64,000 nucleotides of DNA from Antedon mediterranea (taxonomy: Eukaryota > Echinodermata > Crinoidea > Comatulida > Antedonidae): positions 14,825,001-14,889,000 of the forward strand of contig NC_092674.1 of NCBI RefSeq assembly GCF_964355755.1. The letters are read 5' to 3'. The notes under the pieces were generated by a model. It made no database searches and had not been told where the DNA came from. It worked only from the letters and a program-made list of their open reading frames with translations. The first letter of the stretch is position 1, and every line of letters starts with the position of its first letter. The translations under genes and the position numbers were made by a program. Shown here piece after piece: positions 1 to 10,392 of this stretch.

Positions 1-20
1 TTGAAATTATTATCTATTGG

Positions 21-1182
21 TAGGGTTACCGAGAGTTGACTCCATTGTTATTGCCACGATTCAACTCCGCGTACGTTACCATGCGCGCTATGTCATTGAC
101 GCGATTATTTGTCCATTGGTAAACACATTTTTATGTAATATTATTCTGAAAATAATTGAACTGTAAACATAATTCTTTTGAGTATTTATTTATTTACATA
201 TCATTACATAAGATCAACTATTTTTTATCGTCATTACATTCATCCAAACATGCAAAAAATGTGGTTAAAATATCGTACTGTCTAGCGCGTACGACCATAC
301 GCGGTAGATTGTTTACTCAAAAACCTTCGAACGGTCCAGTGACCTAACCCTATTCAACCTTGTTTTTGTAGTTGAGCCTCTCATGACCTGGGATTTGTTT
401 GTCTTCCTACGCCAAGATAATATAGTTCTACATGCCATGTGCTTTTTTCTCTGAGAAATATTTATTATAAGTGCCAAAAAAACGGTTTTTTCTCTACTGT
501 ATATGAAGCCTTTATTATTTAAATCTTTTAGAGAAAAATCACACATACCATAAAGCAGGTCCATTTATTTCATTTTTTAAATAAAATTGTGAAAATTACG
601 TGAGGCTCAACTACAAAACCACCATTTTGTGATATGATGTCATCGTAAGCCAATCAAAGCTGAGATTTCCCGCGATCGGCAGTGCTCACGGTTGAATGAT
701 TTTGGATCCTGGCTATTTGATTGGTGGATGCGAATCACCCACAGCGGAATGTTTTCTCTCGCGTGTACCGCGAAGTCACATGGTCTGTCTGTACTGATGT
801 TACTACACAAATTTAGAGCAATGAATTTGTACGAATTCCGTTAAATAAACAACTTTATATATTTTGTAAACATTTAATAACATATTTTATTGATATTTCC
901 AATGTTGATATATAAAATAAATTACTATAAAACGTAATTATTTGTAATTATTTTAGCGAAAAACGGTGTGGTTCATACAATTGTCGACTGAGGGCGCAAT
1001 TTGTTTACAACATTCGTGGCCAAAAACGATCATTTTCGGAGATGTTTTAAACCTTATATTTCGAAAACTACAAGTCAGATTTTCCTAATTCTTTCTTTAT
1101 TGGAATATTGAAACAAAATACTAACATATAATGTTAAATTGGTTGAAAAATAACAACTTTTAATTTTGCATCGTTATTCCTA
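21..1182 (+). mobile_element. Non-autonomous DNA transposon with 7-bp TSD, copy 1
   Basis: The element starts TAGGGTTACCGAG and ends so that its reverse strand begins TAGGAATAACGATG, giving short imperfect terminal inverted repeats. The 7-mer CTATTGG occurs at 14-20 and again at 1183-1189, an exact target-site duplication. A second copy lies inverted at 15246-16389 and shares the whole length, including the blocks around 1000-1100 and 280-390. An internal inverted repeat (near 363-386 against 600-621, core GTAGTTGAGCCTC) suggests a foldback. I see no convincing ORF, so it depends on a transposase elsewhere. The superfamily is not recognised; 7 bp does not fit the usual 8 bp of hAT and could fit P or Dada groups, which is only a guess. 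Confidence 0.85.
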
Positions 1183-1410
1183 CTATTGGTATTTATTTAT
1201 GCCTTCTCCTCATATTATGTGTGAATATGGTATTTTATAGAACCATTGGAAAATCGAGATTTTTTTTATTCGGAAAAAAAAATTCGGGAGGGAGGCTCCC
1301 GGGAGGCTCCCGGGAGGGTAAGGAAATGCGATATTATCTTCAATTTTGAATCATTCTTAGAAATTACTAAAAAAATATGAGTGTGCATGATTTCACAATC
1401 TGTCGAAAAA

Positions 1411-1530
1411 CCTTGCGCAATTTGCAGATTACTTGCGCAATTTAATGCGTTGCTTGCGCAATTTGAAACACATGTTTCAATTCAAATTGCGCAAGGAATT
1501 TTTTTCGCAATTTTAAATTGCGCAAATCGT
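1411..1530. repeat. Clustered TTGCGCAATTT motifs with a perfect hairpin
   Basis: The 11-mer TTGCGCAATTT or its complement appears about six times in 120 bases. Two copies form perfect 15-base arms, 1453-1467 (CTTGCGCAATTTGAA) and 1481-1495, separated by a 13-base loop. Just upstream, 1286-1320 holds a short GC-rich repeat of GGGAGGCTCCC. I see no gene between 1190 and 1820. This may be a TE end or a foldback; no function can be read from it. Confidence 0.7.
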
Positions 1531-1544
1531 TCAAATCTCTCATA

Positions 1545-1815
1545 ACACCTAGGCCTATATATAGGCCTGGCCCTAGGACTAGCTAGCCTAGGCTAGTAGG
1601 CCTAGCTAGAGGGGCTAGGCTAGGTCCTAATATATAGTAGGCTAAATAAATTACTAAAAAAACGTAATTTTATATTCAATTTATTACTTTCGGTATTAGG
1701 GCCGATTCGTCCCGGATTCAACTAAAAGTGGGCCTAGCTAGTTAGTAGGCTAGGCTAGGCCTAGGTAGTAGTAGGCCTAGGCTAGCTAGTAGGTAGCCTA
1801 GGCTAGGTAGTCTAG
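1545..1815. repeat. TAGGCCTA-rich cluster 1
   Basis: Two runs (about 1545-1645 and 1725-1815) are built almost only from overlapping TAGGCC, CCTAGG, GCTAGC and CTAGGC palindromic words. The same word set recurs at 13415-13505, 33225-33440, 33520-33612, 35405-35595, 40440-40530, 43500-43560 and 45945-46010, often inside or beside other elements, so it looks like a genome-wide low-complexity motif. Confidence 0.75.
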
Positions 1816-2012
1816 TAATTACTAATACATACCACCGGCATTACCACGCACACAGGGCAAGAAGGTTGATCCATCAACTTTCCAGTTTTCCTGTTCTTGG
1901 GGAATTCCATCTATCTGTAACTGCATTTGTCCATATCTAACATTATTCACACAGCAGAAACATTCATCATCACTTCCCAAGAAGCGACATGACATGGATG
2001 GAGTTCGTGTAG

Positions 2013-2049
2013 GCAAAGAATATATCACAAGAATGAGTAATCCGCGATT
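2013..2049. repeat. Left arm of 37-bp inverted repeat flanking the Transib element
   Basis: The reverse complement of this stretch matches 5384-5420 with one mismatch. The two arms bracket the Transib insertion asymmetrically (44 bases from its left end, 667 from its right end). Homology stops sharply on both sides of the arms. A minus-strand reading frame at 1822-2028 with several Cys codons ends next to it, but I cannot support it as a gene. Confidence 0.6.
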
Positions 2050-2092
2050 TTCCCTGTAACAGTAATATTATTGTCCATGTGGTAGGGCGCCG

Positions 2093-4712
2093 CACAGTGG
2101 GCCAGAATCAATTCAAAGTGTGCCAAAAGTCCAAAATGGTCAATGTGGATTCCGAACTTTTTAATATTGGATTAGGAAGAAGACATCTTAAATTATATAA
2201 ATCCACTAATAATTTTATTTTTTGTAAATTTTAATAGTGTCTTGTAACCATGGAAACTTGAAGAAACCATGACATTTCACTTAAAATGAGCAAAAACAAC
2301 AGTTTTGATAAATTCGCTGTTATTTTTTCTAGAAAAAAGCAATGGATTTGATACTGCATGAAATTGTTGTCTGTTATTAATACTATTAGGCAGTAAAATA
2401 ACATTTTCGATTATTGCTTTATTTTAGGGTTAAAAGTCACAAAATATAGCCCAAAAATACCAAAAAATCATATTTTTAAAGTAAAACCACTAAAATAGTT
2501 TGGATTCGCGTCGATTCGCGCGCTAATTTTGACATTAATATTTCGAGCAAAACTTGAGCTTTATTAATACCAAATTTGGCTGCGAAAATTCGCGACATTG
2601 CATATAGGAAGCTTTTTAAATGTCCCGTTTTAAAATAAATGTATAATGCATTTTCATTGACATTGATGTACCGCAATCGCACGAACTTGACGAAGAGAAA
2701 ACCTTTCCACGACGCGTCTGTATTGGAAAAGAGAATGCTACCAGTGTGAGAATAAGCATTCATAAATGTAGGTACAGGTAACATGGCCTCCATATCAAAA
2801 TACAACTTTTAAAGCTGTCCATTCGGCTGGTTTAATTACCAACATTGAACTAGCCTGCAATGTATGTTTACGTGAATTGCGTTTACATTACAATGTAAGG
2901 AATGACGAGAACATACCAAAAGAACTTTTGGAGTATACTACTAAAACTATCAAACCATTTTCTTTATTATTTATGAAGAAGATGGTACAAGTATGGCCGT
3001 CACAAGGTTCATTTCATCAACTATTATTAGTCAGAGAACCAGACGAACTTCTCTATGCTGCTTCACAAGGCGTCTATAAGCAAAATTCACATTTAAAATA
3101 TGTGCTGAAGTTTGAAATGCTAACACCATTAAGACCAGCTAAAATAAGAAAGTTAATATCCGAAAAAACCAGAACCGATCAAGTTTACTAGTGAAAAAGC
3201 TTTGTCACTTTTAGCTATAAGTTGAAACTGATATGACAAAACAGTCATACCAAACTTTGTGGAACGTGAGGGAAACTAAGCATAGATGCTACGTAAATAA
3301 TATAACGGTTAAAGAAGATTCGGCAAGAGTACCCCTTCAAAGCTTGCTGGACCAAACTGCACTTCGAATTGTTCAGTAAAAAAAATAAGAAATTAAAGAA
3401 GTAGTTGAACATAAAGATACTTCCTCGTGATTTTGCTGACCTTTACACCTGCAATTCAATATATTATTTGATATTAATTAACTATGAACTGGCTGCAGAT
3501 GAAAACAGAAAAGACAACATCTAAATACACTACAATTTACAATTCACACCATAGTTGACCAAAAGGTCGTGAATGCTTTGACTGAAACCAAGTATTCAAT
3601 GCGATGTTATATATGTGAAGCTACTCCAAAACAGTTTAATGATTTGGATAAACTCCCATCGTCAAGTTAAGAAGTCTACAGCTATGACTCTCGCCACTAC
3701 ACAAATGGAGTAGGTGCTTCGAAATGCTAATTCATATTGGTACAGAATGCCAGTAAAAAAAGTGGCGTATTTCGTCTGATAGTGAAAAAGCCATCGTTGC
3801 CGATATGAAGAAAAGAAATACACGATCGGTTTAAAGAAGATATAGGAATGAAAGTAGATGAACTTAAACAAGGTTCAGGAAAACAGTGGCAACATAGCTT
3901 GCAGAGCTAGCTCTCCAGGAAAAGGAGACTTTCGCTGAAATTTGCGGGTTGGATGTAAATCTAGTACGTGTTTAGACCCTTTTTAGGGACTACTGCCGAA
4001 AAACAGCAGAGTTATATATACAACTCTATCCATGGTATAAAATGCCAGTGAGTGTACATGTTCTCCTAGTTCATGGTTCATCCATTATTTCGAGTTCTGT
4101 ATTACTGATGGGTATGATGAGCGAAGAGTCTATCGACGAAAACATACAATGAAAACAAACGACAACATAAGTGATGTATTTCAGTCATTTAAACCCTTAT
4201 TTGTAACATGCAATAAAAACCTATTTTCAATATCAATATTATTCACACAATCAGAAAACAGTATTTGTAATGACATCATACTGTACATTAAAAAGATGGC
4301 TTCATTGAACTCTGTGGATCTTTAATTAATTTAAGTACGTTTCAATCATGGATGCAATTATTTAATCACACATGATATTGCAATGAGAATTAAAGTCATC
4401 TAATCAAAAATTATTATTTTATGACGTCTAATATATTAAGAAAATGTTCCAGTTGGATTTATTGGGTGTAATAGAAACCCTTAGTAACACTTTCAATAAT
4501 GAATGTAATATCAATCGACATAGGAATTACAAGCATATTCGCCTCAACTAATCAGAAAACACCATTTGTATTACGTCATACCTATTTAAAAATACTTCCA
4601 TTAAATTCTACGGGTCTGAAAACCCCTTAGATCCTTTAAAAATTAAGGTAATCAGTATTTATTTATGCGTATAGACTTTTGGCACACTTTGAACCAATTC
4701 TGGCCCACTGTG
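2093..4712 (+). mobile_element. Transib-superfamily DNA transposon
   Basis: Both ends begin CACAGTGGGCCAGAAT, and the terminal inverted repeats match at 36 of 39 positions (2093-2131 against the complement of 4674-4712). The first seven bases, CACAGTG, equal the consensus heptamer of vertebrate V(D)J recombination signals, a known hallmark of Transib/RAG elements. The 5-mer CGCCG lies directly outside both ends (2088-2092 and 4713-4717), matching the GC-rich 5-bp CGGCG-like duplication known for Transib. Inside is a broken plus-strand transposase. At 2620 bp the length is plausible for a complete but dead element. A minus-strand frame at 2476-2805 is not conserved with anything I know. Confidence 0.85.
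2870..4240 (+). pseudogene. Transib/RAG1-like transposase, decayed
   Basis: The plus strand encodes pieces of a RAG1-core-like transposase, broken by several stops and shifts. The longest open piece is 2877-3191 (about 104 residues). Further pieces read ALSLLAIS near 3195, RCYICEATPKQFND near 3600-3645 (a C-x2-C zinc pair), GNIACRASSPGKETFAEI near 3880-3940 and YPWYKMPVSVHVLLVHG near 4020-4075 (an H-x4-H pair), followed by LLMGMMSEESIDEN near 4100. In RAG1 the C-x2-C and H-x4-H pairs bind one zinc and the acidic residue after the His pair is the third catalytic residue, so the order of pieces matches the family. No intact protein can be made. The start is not determined. The family assignment rests on remembered motifs plus the element ends. 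Confidence 0.7.
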
Positions 4713-4722
4713 CGCCGCCATA

Positions 4723-6690
4723 AGTGTGGATGTATCTGGGATGTATACAACTTTTTGTGACGGTTTCAATAATCAAAGGCTAGAACACCGGTAGTATTTT
4801 CATGATAAAAAATGTTATCAACTACATGCCAACATCATGTTAAATACTATTTGGATATTTAATCGTTCGTTTTATGCAATTTATTTAGTAAAAACTGCCG
4901 TATAAACAGTTTGCTTTATCAACCGGGCGCTACGATAGCGTGACCGGGCGTGTTGGTGTTTACGCGTTTTCACGAAGGATAGTTTAATAATATTCCTATA
5001 TTTAACTTTTTTCTGGTAAAACAAATAAATGTTAATGACATTTAACATTTTTTCCTATTAATAACATGTATTTTATACTAATTTATATCATAAAAACAAT
5101 ACTTAATTTACCGGGCGTAGAGTAGTACACGGCAATGGTAAAGAATAGGCCGCGCTGAGTAATTAACGATTTGTTGATATTTGGTGTTGCTGTGTTAGGC
5201 CTTTTTTGTGAACTAACTTAGCATGTTAGTAAATAATTGTCTGTAAAAGTGAATGTACACTAGTTTGTTAATAAATATGTATTATAAAATAGTTTACAAT
5301 TGCAAAATCTATTATAATATCTATTAAATCAAGTCTTATTTAGTATGTATACATCCGCCCTTATGAGGGCGGGCATCACTCACAAATCGCGGAATACTCA
5401 TTCTTGTGATATATTCTTTGGTGTAGGCTACAAAATATTACAACTCCCTGCTAAAATCAAATGTACACGTGACGTGTGCGCGCGTATGTGTCTCCACTAC
5501 ATTATTGCCAAAACGTACGAAATATAGATCATCAATCCTTTGAAATTTCCAAAAAAATGCATAATTATTCAAATATTTTCGAGTGATTAGCCAATGGCAT
5601 GCGGCTGAAACTAGTCAACCGGATAATCGTATACACCAAGAATTCGCGATGTATAATCTATACACTAAGAAATAAAATCGAACAAACAATACAGATAGGC
5701 CTAATAAAAAAAATACCGTTTCACGCGTAGTGCGCGTGCAAAAATCTGCGCACTCACGGCAATTTTTTAAACGCTTAAAATTGCCTGAAACGTACTCTTA
5801 TTTCATCGAAAATAAATTTTGAAAATTTTAAGCGCGCGTACGCATGCGTTACATGCGCTACGCACGTAATTGTATTGCCATAATGATTATTTATGCCCTG
5901 AAATTTATGAGTACCAAATTTTATTTAATTGTGATTCATGGTTGTGAAGATATGATTACAAACGTGATTTCATTAAATCGTGCGTAGACCGCGTATTTTG
6001 TTATTGCGCACCGTGAAAACATAACCACATCGATTCCTGGCCATAAGGAATATACTGTGAAAAATTGACTTAGCTAGATTAAACTGATATCAAGATAAGG
6101 TCAGAAAGCGATAAAACGCATAGTGATACCGGACCGACAAACAGACAGACCGACAGACCGACCGACATAGTGAATTATATAAACATATAGCAATTTCATG
6201 TGGAATTTCTAAGATAATTATGATTATTAACATTAAATGTTTACGCGGTAATAAGTCGATTTTAAAATTTAACAAATGCCCAAAAAACGTTTACGAATTT
6301 TGTCTGAAAGAGTGTCTACATAAGTTCCGTAACTATTTCGTAAAAGACGTTTTACACGATTTTTCAATTTCTTTTATATTTCCCAGTCTGAAATGCATTT
6401 AGTTAACTTAGCTTTCTTGAAGAGTTCCTTTTCTTTTGAATCATTTTTTGTAATCCAATGGTCTAATAATGTGTGCGTACTTTTCTTACATACGAGGAAT
6501 ACTGTCTCTAACAACAGCATCGAGCAAGTCCTCGAATCATTTTGAATCATGTGAAGGTCAGGTAATTGTATCAATCGGTGGAGTAAAATCCATAGGTTCA
6601 GTGAAATGTAGTAAGATGTATCGCGCCATTAAAATCTCTAGTTGACAGAATGCAATCACATTTATAGAACTCCTGTTTTAAATCAGAAAT
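4723..6690. other. No gene seen; AT-rich with small repeats
   Basis: Apart from the right arm of the 37-bp inverted repeat (5384-5420), this stretch holds a small palindrome CGCTACGATAGCG near 4929-4941 between two ACCGGGCG words, a CG-rich patch around 5720-5880 and a short GACCGACA run at 6132-6170 of the kind found at TE ends. No coding signal convinced me. Confidence 0.5.
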
Positions 6691-6694
6691 ATTA

Positions 6695-8145
6695 TTTTCC
6701 AACGCACCTGTATTGGAAAAGTGGATGTTACCGCCACATAACCACCACCAAATAATCATTCATTCATTCAGCTACAGTTAAAATGGCCTCCATTGGCATA
6801 GGCCTATATGAAATAGACAACTTTGTGAATCTATCTATTCGGTTGGTTTATTACTATCGAACTAGCGTAAAGATGTATATGTTTACGTAAATTACGTGTA
6901 GGCTTACATAATGAGAACGTTCGAAAAGAATTTATGGAAAACACTTCGAAAAATATAAAAACGTTTTGTTATCATTAACACACGACAACGAGATGGTACA
7001 AATATGAAACAACAAGGAATGTCTTTACCAAACGTTTTAGTAGTGAGGAAACTGAAATTGATAATAAAGGTAGATCATAGAGATTTTTTCTCTGGGTAGA
7101 TGAAGATGTGCTAGGAACATCATACCATGCATCATTGTAAACAAAGAAAAGGGCATCATCTTTTAGAAGAAGAGAACGAGAAGCAATTAACATACATTTA
7201 AATATGTTTTGAAGTTTTCAATGTTTTTATTAGCAGCTCCAAAACCTCAGCGGTGGGAGGTGACAAATTCCCTTCTAGTAATCCGACAACGAACTCATAA
7301 GAAGCAGAATATAATTTGAATAGAATTAGACGGATGACGATATAATATAATATAATGCTACATACATTTTTTAAATGTTTGTTTGTATCAACATGCTATG
7401 AAAAACCTGTATCCAGTTACCGGTATTACAATTAATATTATTGTCAGTCAAACAATCAGAAAGCAGTATTGTAATGACATCACTGTACATTAGAAAGATC
7501 AAGTCATCCAATCTTAAAGATGTATTGTCCCCTGAAAAACAAAAAAATGAAGGTCAAAATATACTAAATTTTAATTGGCCATATCAAAGTAATATTAGTT
7601 ATTCACTTTAAGTCGAAAATTTGAGCCAAAAACAACAATTTTACGTAATTAACAGCTAAATTAATTTGATTACATTTCGTCTGGAAAATAGTCGCGAGCG
7701 AAAGTAAACAAAGATTTCAAACCATGAGTATACAGTATGCATCACTCGTCACTGTTGAGAGGGTGTTTTCATACAGATCGCGAGGAAATTTTATGATTAT
7801 GCATACAGAGTAGCCAAATAAGCGCATTGCGTTATAAGATTATGTTTTGATCGAAAACTTTGACTGGAAGTCAAAAAACGTCTGTATTTCAGTTAAATTA
7901 TTTTTTTTTTCGACTAATTTTTGGTGAAAGTTATTTACTATTATGATACTTCAAAATGACCCACTTTTTTTCAAAATCTTTTTATTCTTATTTTTTTGGA
8001 ATTTGACAAAGGAACAATACATCTTTAAAGAAAAATAGTATTTTATGATGTCACATACATTACAAAATATTCCAGTTAATTGTTCGTGTTTGCAGCAATA
8101 CTTATTACAAATACTAATGATATTAATTTAATTGACAGACGACGT
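6695..8145 (+). mobile_element. Second, more decayed copy of the Transib-type element
   Basis: Bases 6700-6930 align with 2712-2900 of the Transib element (shared CTGTATTGGAAAAG, ATGGCCTCC, ATGTTTACGT words), and 7470-7510 plus 8029-8090 align with about 4265-4300 and 4395-4470. A MITE at 7518-8024 interrupts the copy. No ends with CACAGTG were found, so the borders are approximate, and no reading frame of useful length survives. It is older than the MITE and more diverged than the copy at 2093. Confidence 0.6.
7518..8024. mobile_element. 507-bp MITE, TTAA target site
   Basis: The ends are AGATGTATTGTCCC and its imperfect inverse (reverse strand of the right end: AGATGTATTGTTCC). TTAA flanks both sides at 7514-7517 and 8025-8028. 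Alignment with the Transib copy shows the interrupted sequence continuing on both sides (around 4395-4420 there), which supports insertion. TTAA duplication is known for piggyBac and Kolobok groups. A half copy of the same family lies at 41670-41822. Confidence 0.75.
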
Positions 8146-8737
8146 CCGTGATGAAGATTTTATTCAGGGTGTTGTTTTTCAGCGTTTGCAGCAGCTCTTG
8201 AAACTGATGCAGTATTTATCACCATATCTCAATAGTTTCGTGTAAGTAAGTAAGTAATATTTATTGCTTTCCAAATACAGTACAAATAAATAAAACAGTA
8301 TAATGTAAATGAAATAAAAAGAGAAACATTGAATATAAAAATACAAGACTAGACAAGAAAATAAGCATGGAAAGCAGGGGATGGCCCTTTAAGCCCAGAG
8401 GCTTGTTTCCAAAGGGGTCCCCAACATAATAAAACAATATTACAATAATTATACAAAAATATGGATCTATTATTATTTTATACAGTATTACAAATTAATT
8501 TAATTACATGTTAGATTTATGCCGAATTCTGATAATCATTATTATTATAAAAATATCTACTATTATTTACAAGAAAGTCAATCATAATTTTAGGTCTATA
8601 TAATTTGCATATTTGTTAATAAAAATTTCTTAAGAGTCCTTTTAAAACTATTGTGTGTAAAAATAGTTTTATTTCTATTGCTAATTTGTTCCACAGTGTG
8701 ATTGCATTAAAAAAAAAAGGTCTTACTAACAGTATAG

Positions 8738-9930
8738 TTATTCATTCATTGGAACAATAAAATTACAATCTTTACCTCTAGTACCATGGTTATGATTTAT
8801 CCTATTAAAATTATTTAACATAAAGTCTGGACAACTTTTTATATATATTGTCTGTACGTGTTGTAGTGTCATTTGTTCGGCCCTGGTTTTAACATCTAAT
8901 AAACCAAGAAAAGTATAATCGTCTTTGGTGATATGGTATCTATTATGTTTCCCTAAGATGAATCTAATTACTTTATTTTGTGTTCTTTGAAGTTTAGTAC
9001 GGGAATCCGCGGTTGTACCCCAGTACCAGGATGATATAGCATAATTTATATGGCTTAGAGCCAGGGCTTCCATTATGAGTTTACGAATACAGCGATCAAA
9101 GTTACGACAATTCCTATACGCAAATTTAATACGACCATTAACTTTCTTAATAATTGTTGAGACAATTGATTCACTATTAAGCCTATTGCTTAGTTCGATA
9201 CCAAGGTATTTTATAGAGCTATTCAAAGAAATTGTATAGCCATTGTAAAGGACGCTAAAATGTGTGTAGTTCTTGAGAGACATCCTGGGACCAAACAACA
9301 TTAGTTCAGTTTTTCCCATGTGAAGTGATAAATTATTGTCATTTAACCATTTATTACAATTAGACAGATCCCTAGCAAGATTTTTACTGATGATATCAGG
9401 ATCATGATGAGCATTGATAATTGCACTATCGTCAGCATATTGCATTAACAATGATGAGACGGACATAGGCATATCATTGACGTAGATGAGGAACAGGAGT
9501 GGTCCCAGGATGCTCCCTTGTGGCACTCCACATACAATTTCTGAAGGCTCTGAAACAGCCCCACCAATATTGACTGTTTGATGTCTACATTCCAGATATG
9601 ATTTAAACCAGCTGACAGATTCGATTCCAATTTTTCTGAGTTTCTTACAAAGTAAGTCATGACTAACGCAGTCAAAAGCTTTTTGGATGTCAATAAGTAA
9701 GATACCAGTAAATTTCCCTTTCGCTGTTTGAGTTTTAATGAAGTCTGTCAAGTGAATTAAACAGTGATCTGTTGAAAAGGACTGTCTGAAACCAGACTGA
9801 AAACGATATAAAAGCTTGTTCCTTTCCAAAAACTCAATTAATTGTGAGTGAACAATCTTTTCTACAATTTTTGACACCACAGACAGTATACTGACAGGCC
9901 TATAGTTAGCAGTTTCAAGATTACTTTTTT
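8738..9930 (-). pseudogene. LINE reverse transcriptase domain
   Basis: This is the polymerase half of the LINE at 8243-12064. The open frame from 9880 to 8738 (380 residues) contains RT block A as QKAFDCVSH (residues 66-74), GVPQGSILGP (118-127) and the catalytic YADD box (148-151), so the active-site residues are intact. Upstream, NYRPVSILSVVSKIVEK continues the same frame to about 9930, where the frame moves to that of 9862-10140. The shift lies in a run of A (minus strand), either a real mutation or a sequencing slip. The protein would copy the element RNA at a nicked target site. The C-terminus ends normally at 8738. Confidence 0.85.
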
Positions 9931-10392
9931 CTTGTAAATTGGTCGAACACGAGCCAATTTCATCTCATTTGGAAAACATTCCGTTTCAAATGAGAAATTG
10001 ATAATCCGTGTTATGGGAGTTGCAATAATTTCGGACGCATCCCTTAAAAAACGTGCGGGTATGCCATCTAGACCTGTACTTTTATTTATACTGAGACCCA
10101 AGATCTCCTTTTTAACTATATCGTTGTTTACAGGTTGCAAGGAAAATTTGTCAGTACCGTCATAGTATTTTTTAAAATTCTCAGAATTTACATCAAATTC
10201 GTATGACCTTTGCGGGAGCTTTCTTACCAGATCTGATGCTACGTTTGTAAAAAACGAGTTAAAGTGACTGGCAATAATGTTTGGCTCACTACATAGTTTG
10301 TCATTTATTTTAAGAGTAATCGAAGCAGTTTCATTTTGTTTGTTTTGATACCCAAGATCTTTTATAACCTTCCATAACTTTTTAGGGTTATG
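9862..10392 (-). pseudogene. LINE linker and N-terminal RT region
   Basis: This minus-strand stretch is in the same frame as the endonuclease ORF and follows its premature stop. It reads KLWKVIKDLGYQ, then FNSFFTNVASDLV, then NKSTGLDGIPARFLRDA and KLARVRPIYKKK, the usual start of the RT fingers in CR1-type LINEs. It overlaps the RT frame near 9930, where a shift joins the two. Confidence 0.75.

Noticed and set aside
1822-2028. Cys-rich minus-strand frame as a small secreted protein
   Set aside because: No signal peptide, splice support or homologue that I can recall; it borders repeats.
2476-2805. Minus-strand 109-codon frame inside the Transib element
   Set aside because: The transposase relic is on the other strand, and the homologous region at 6700-6930 does not keep this frame.
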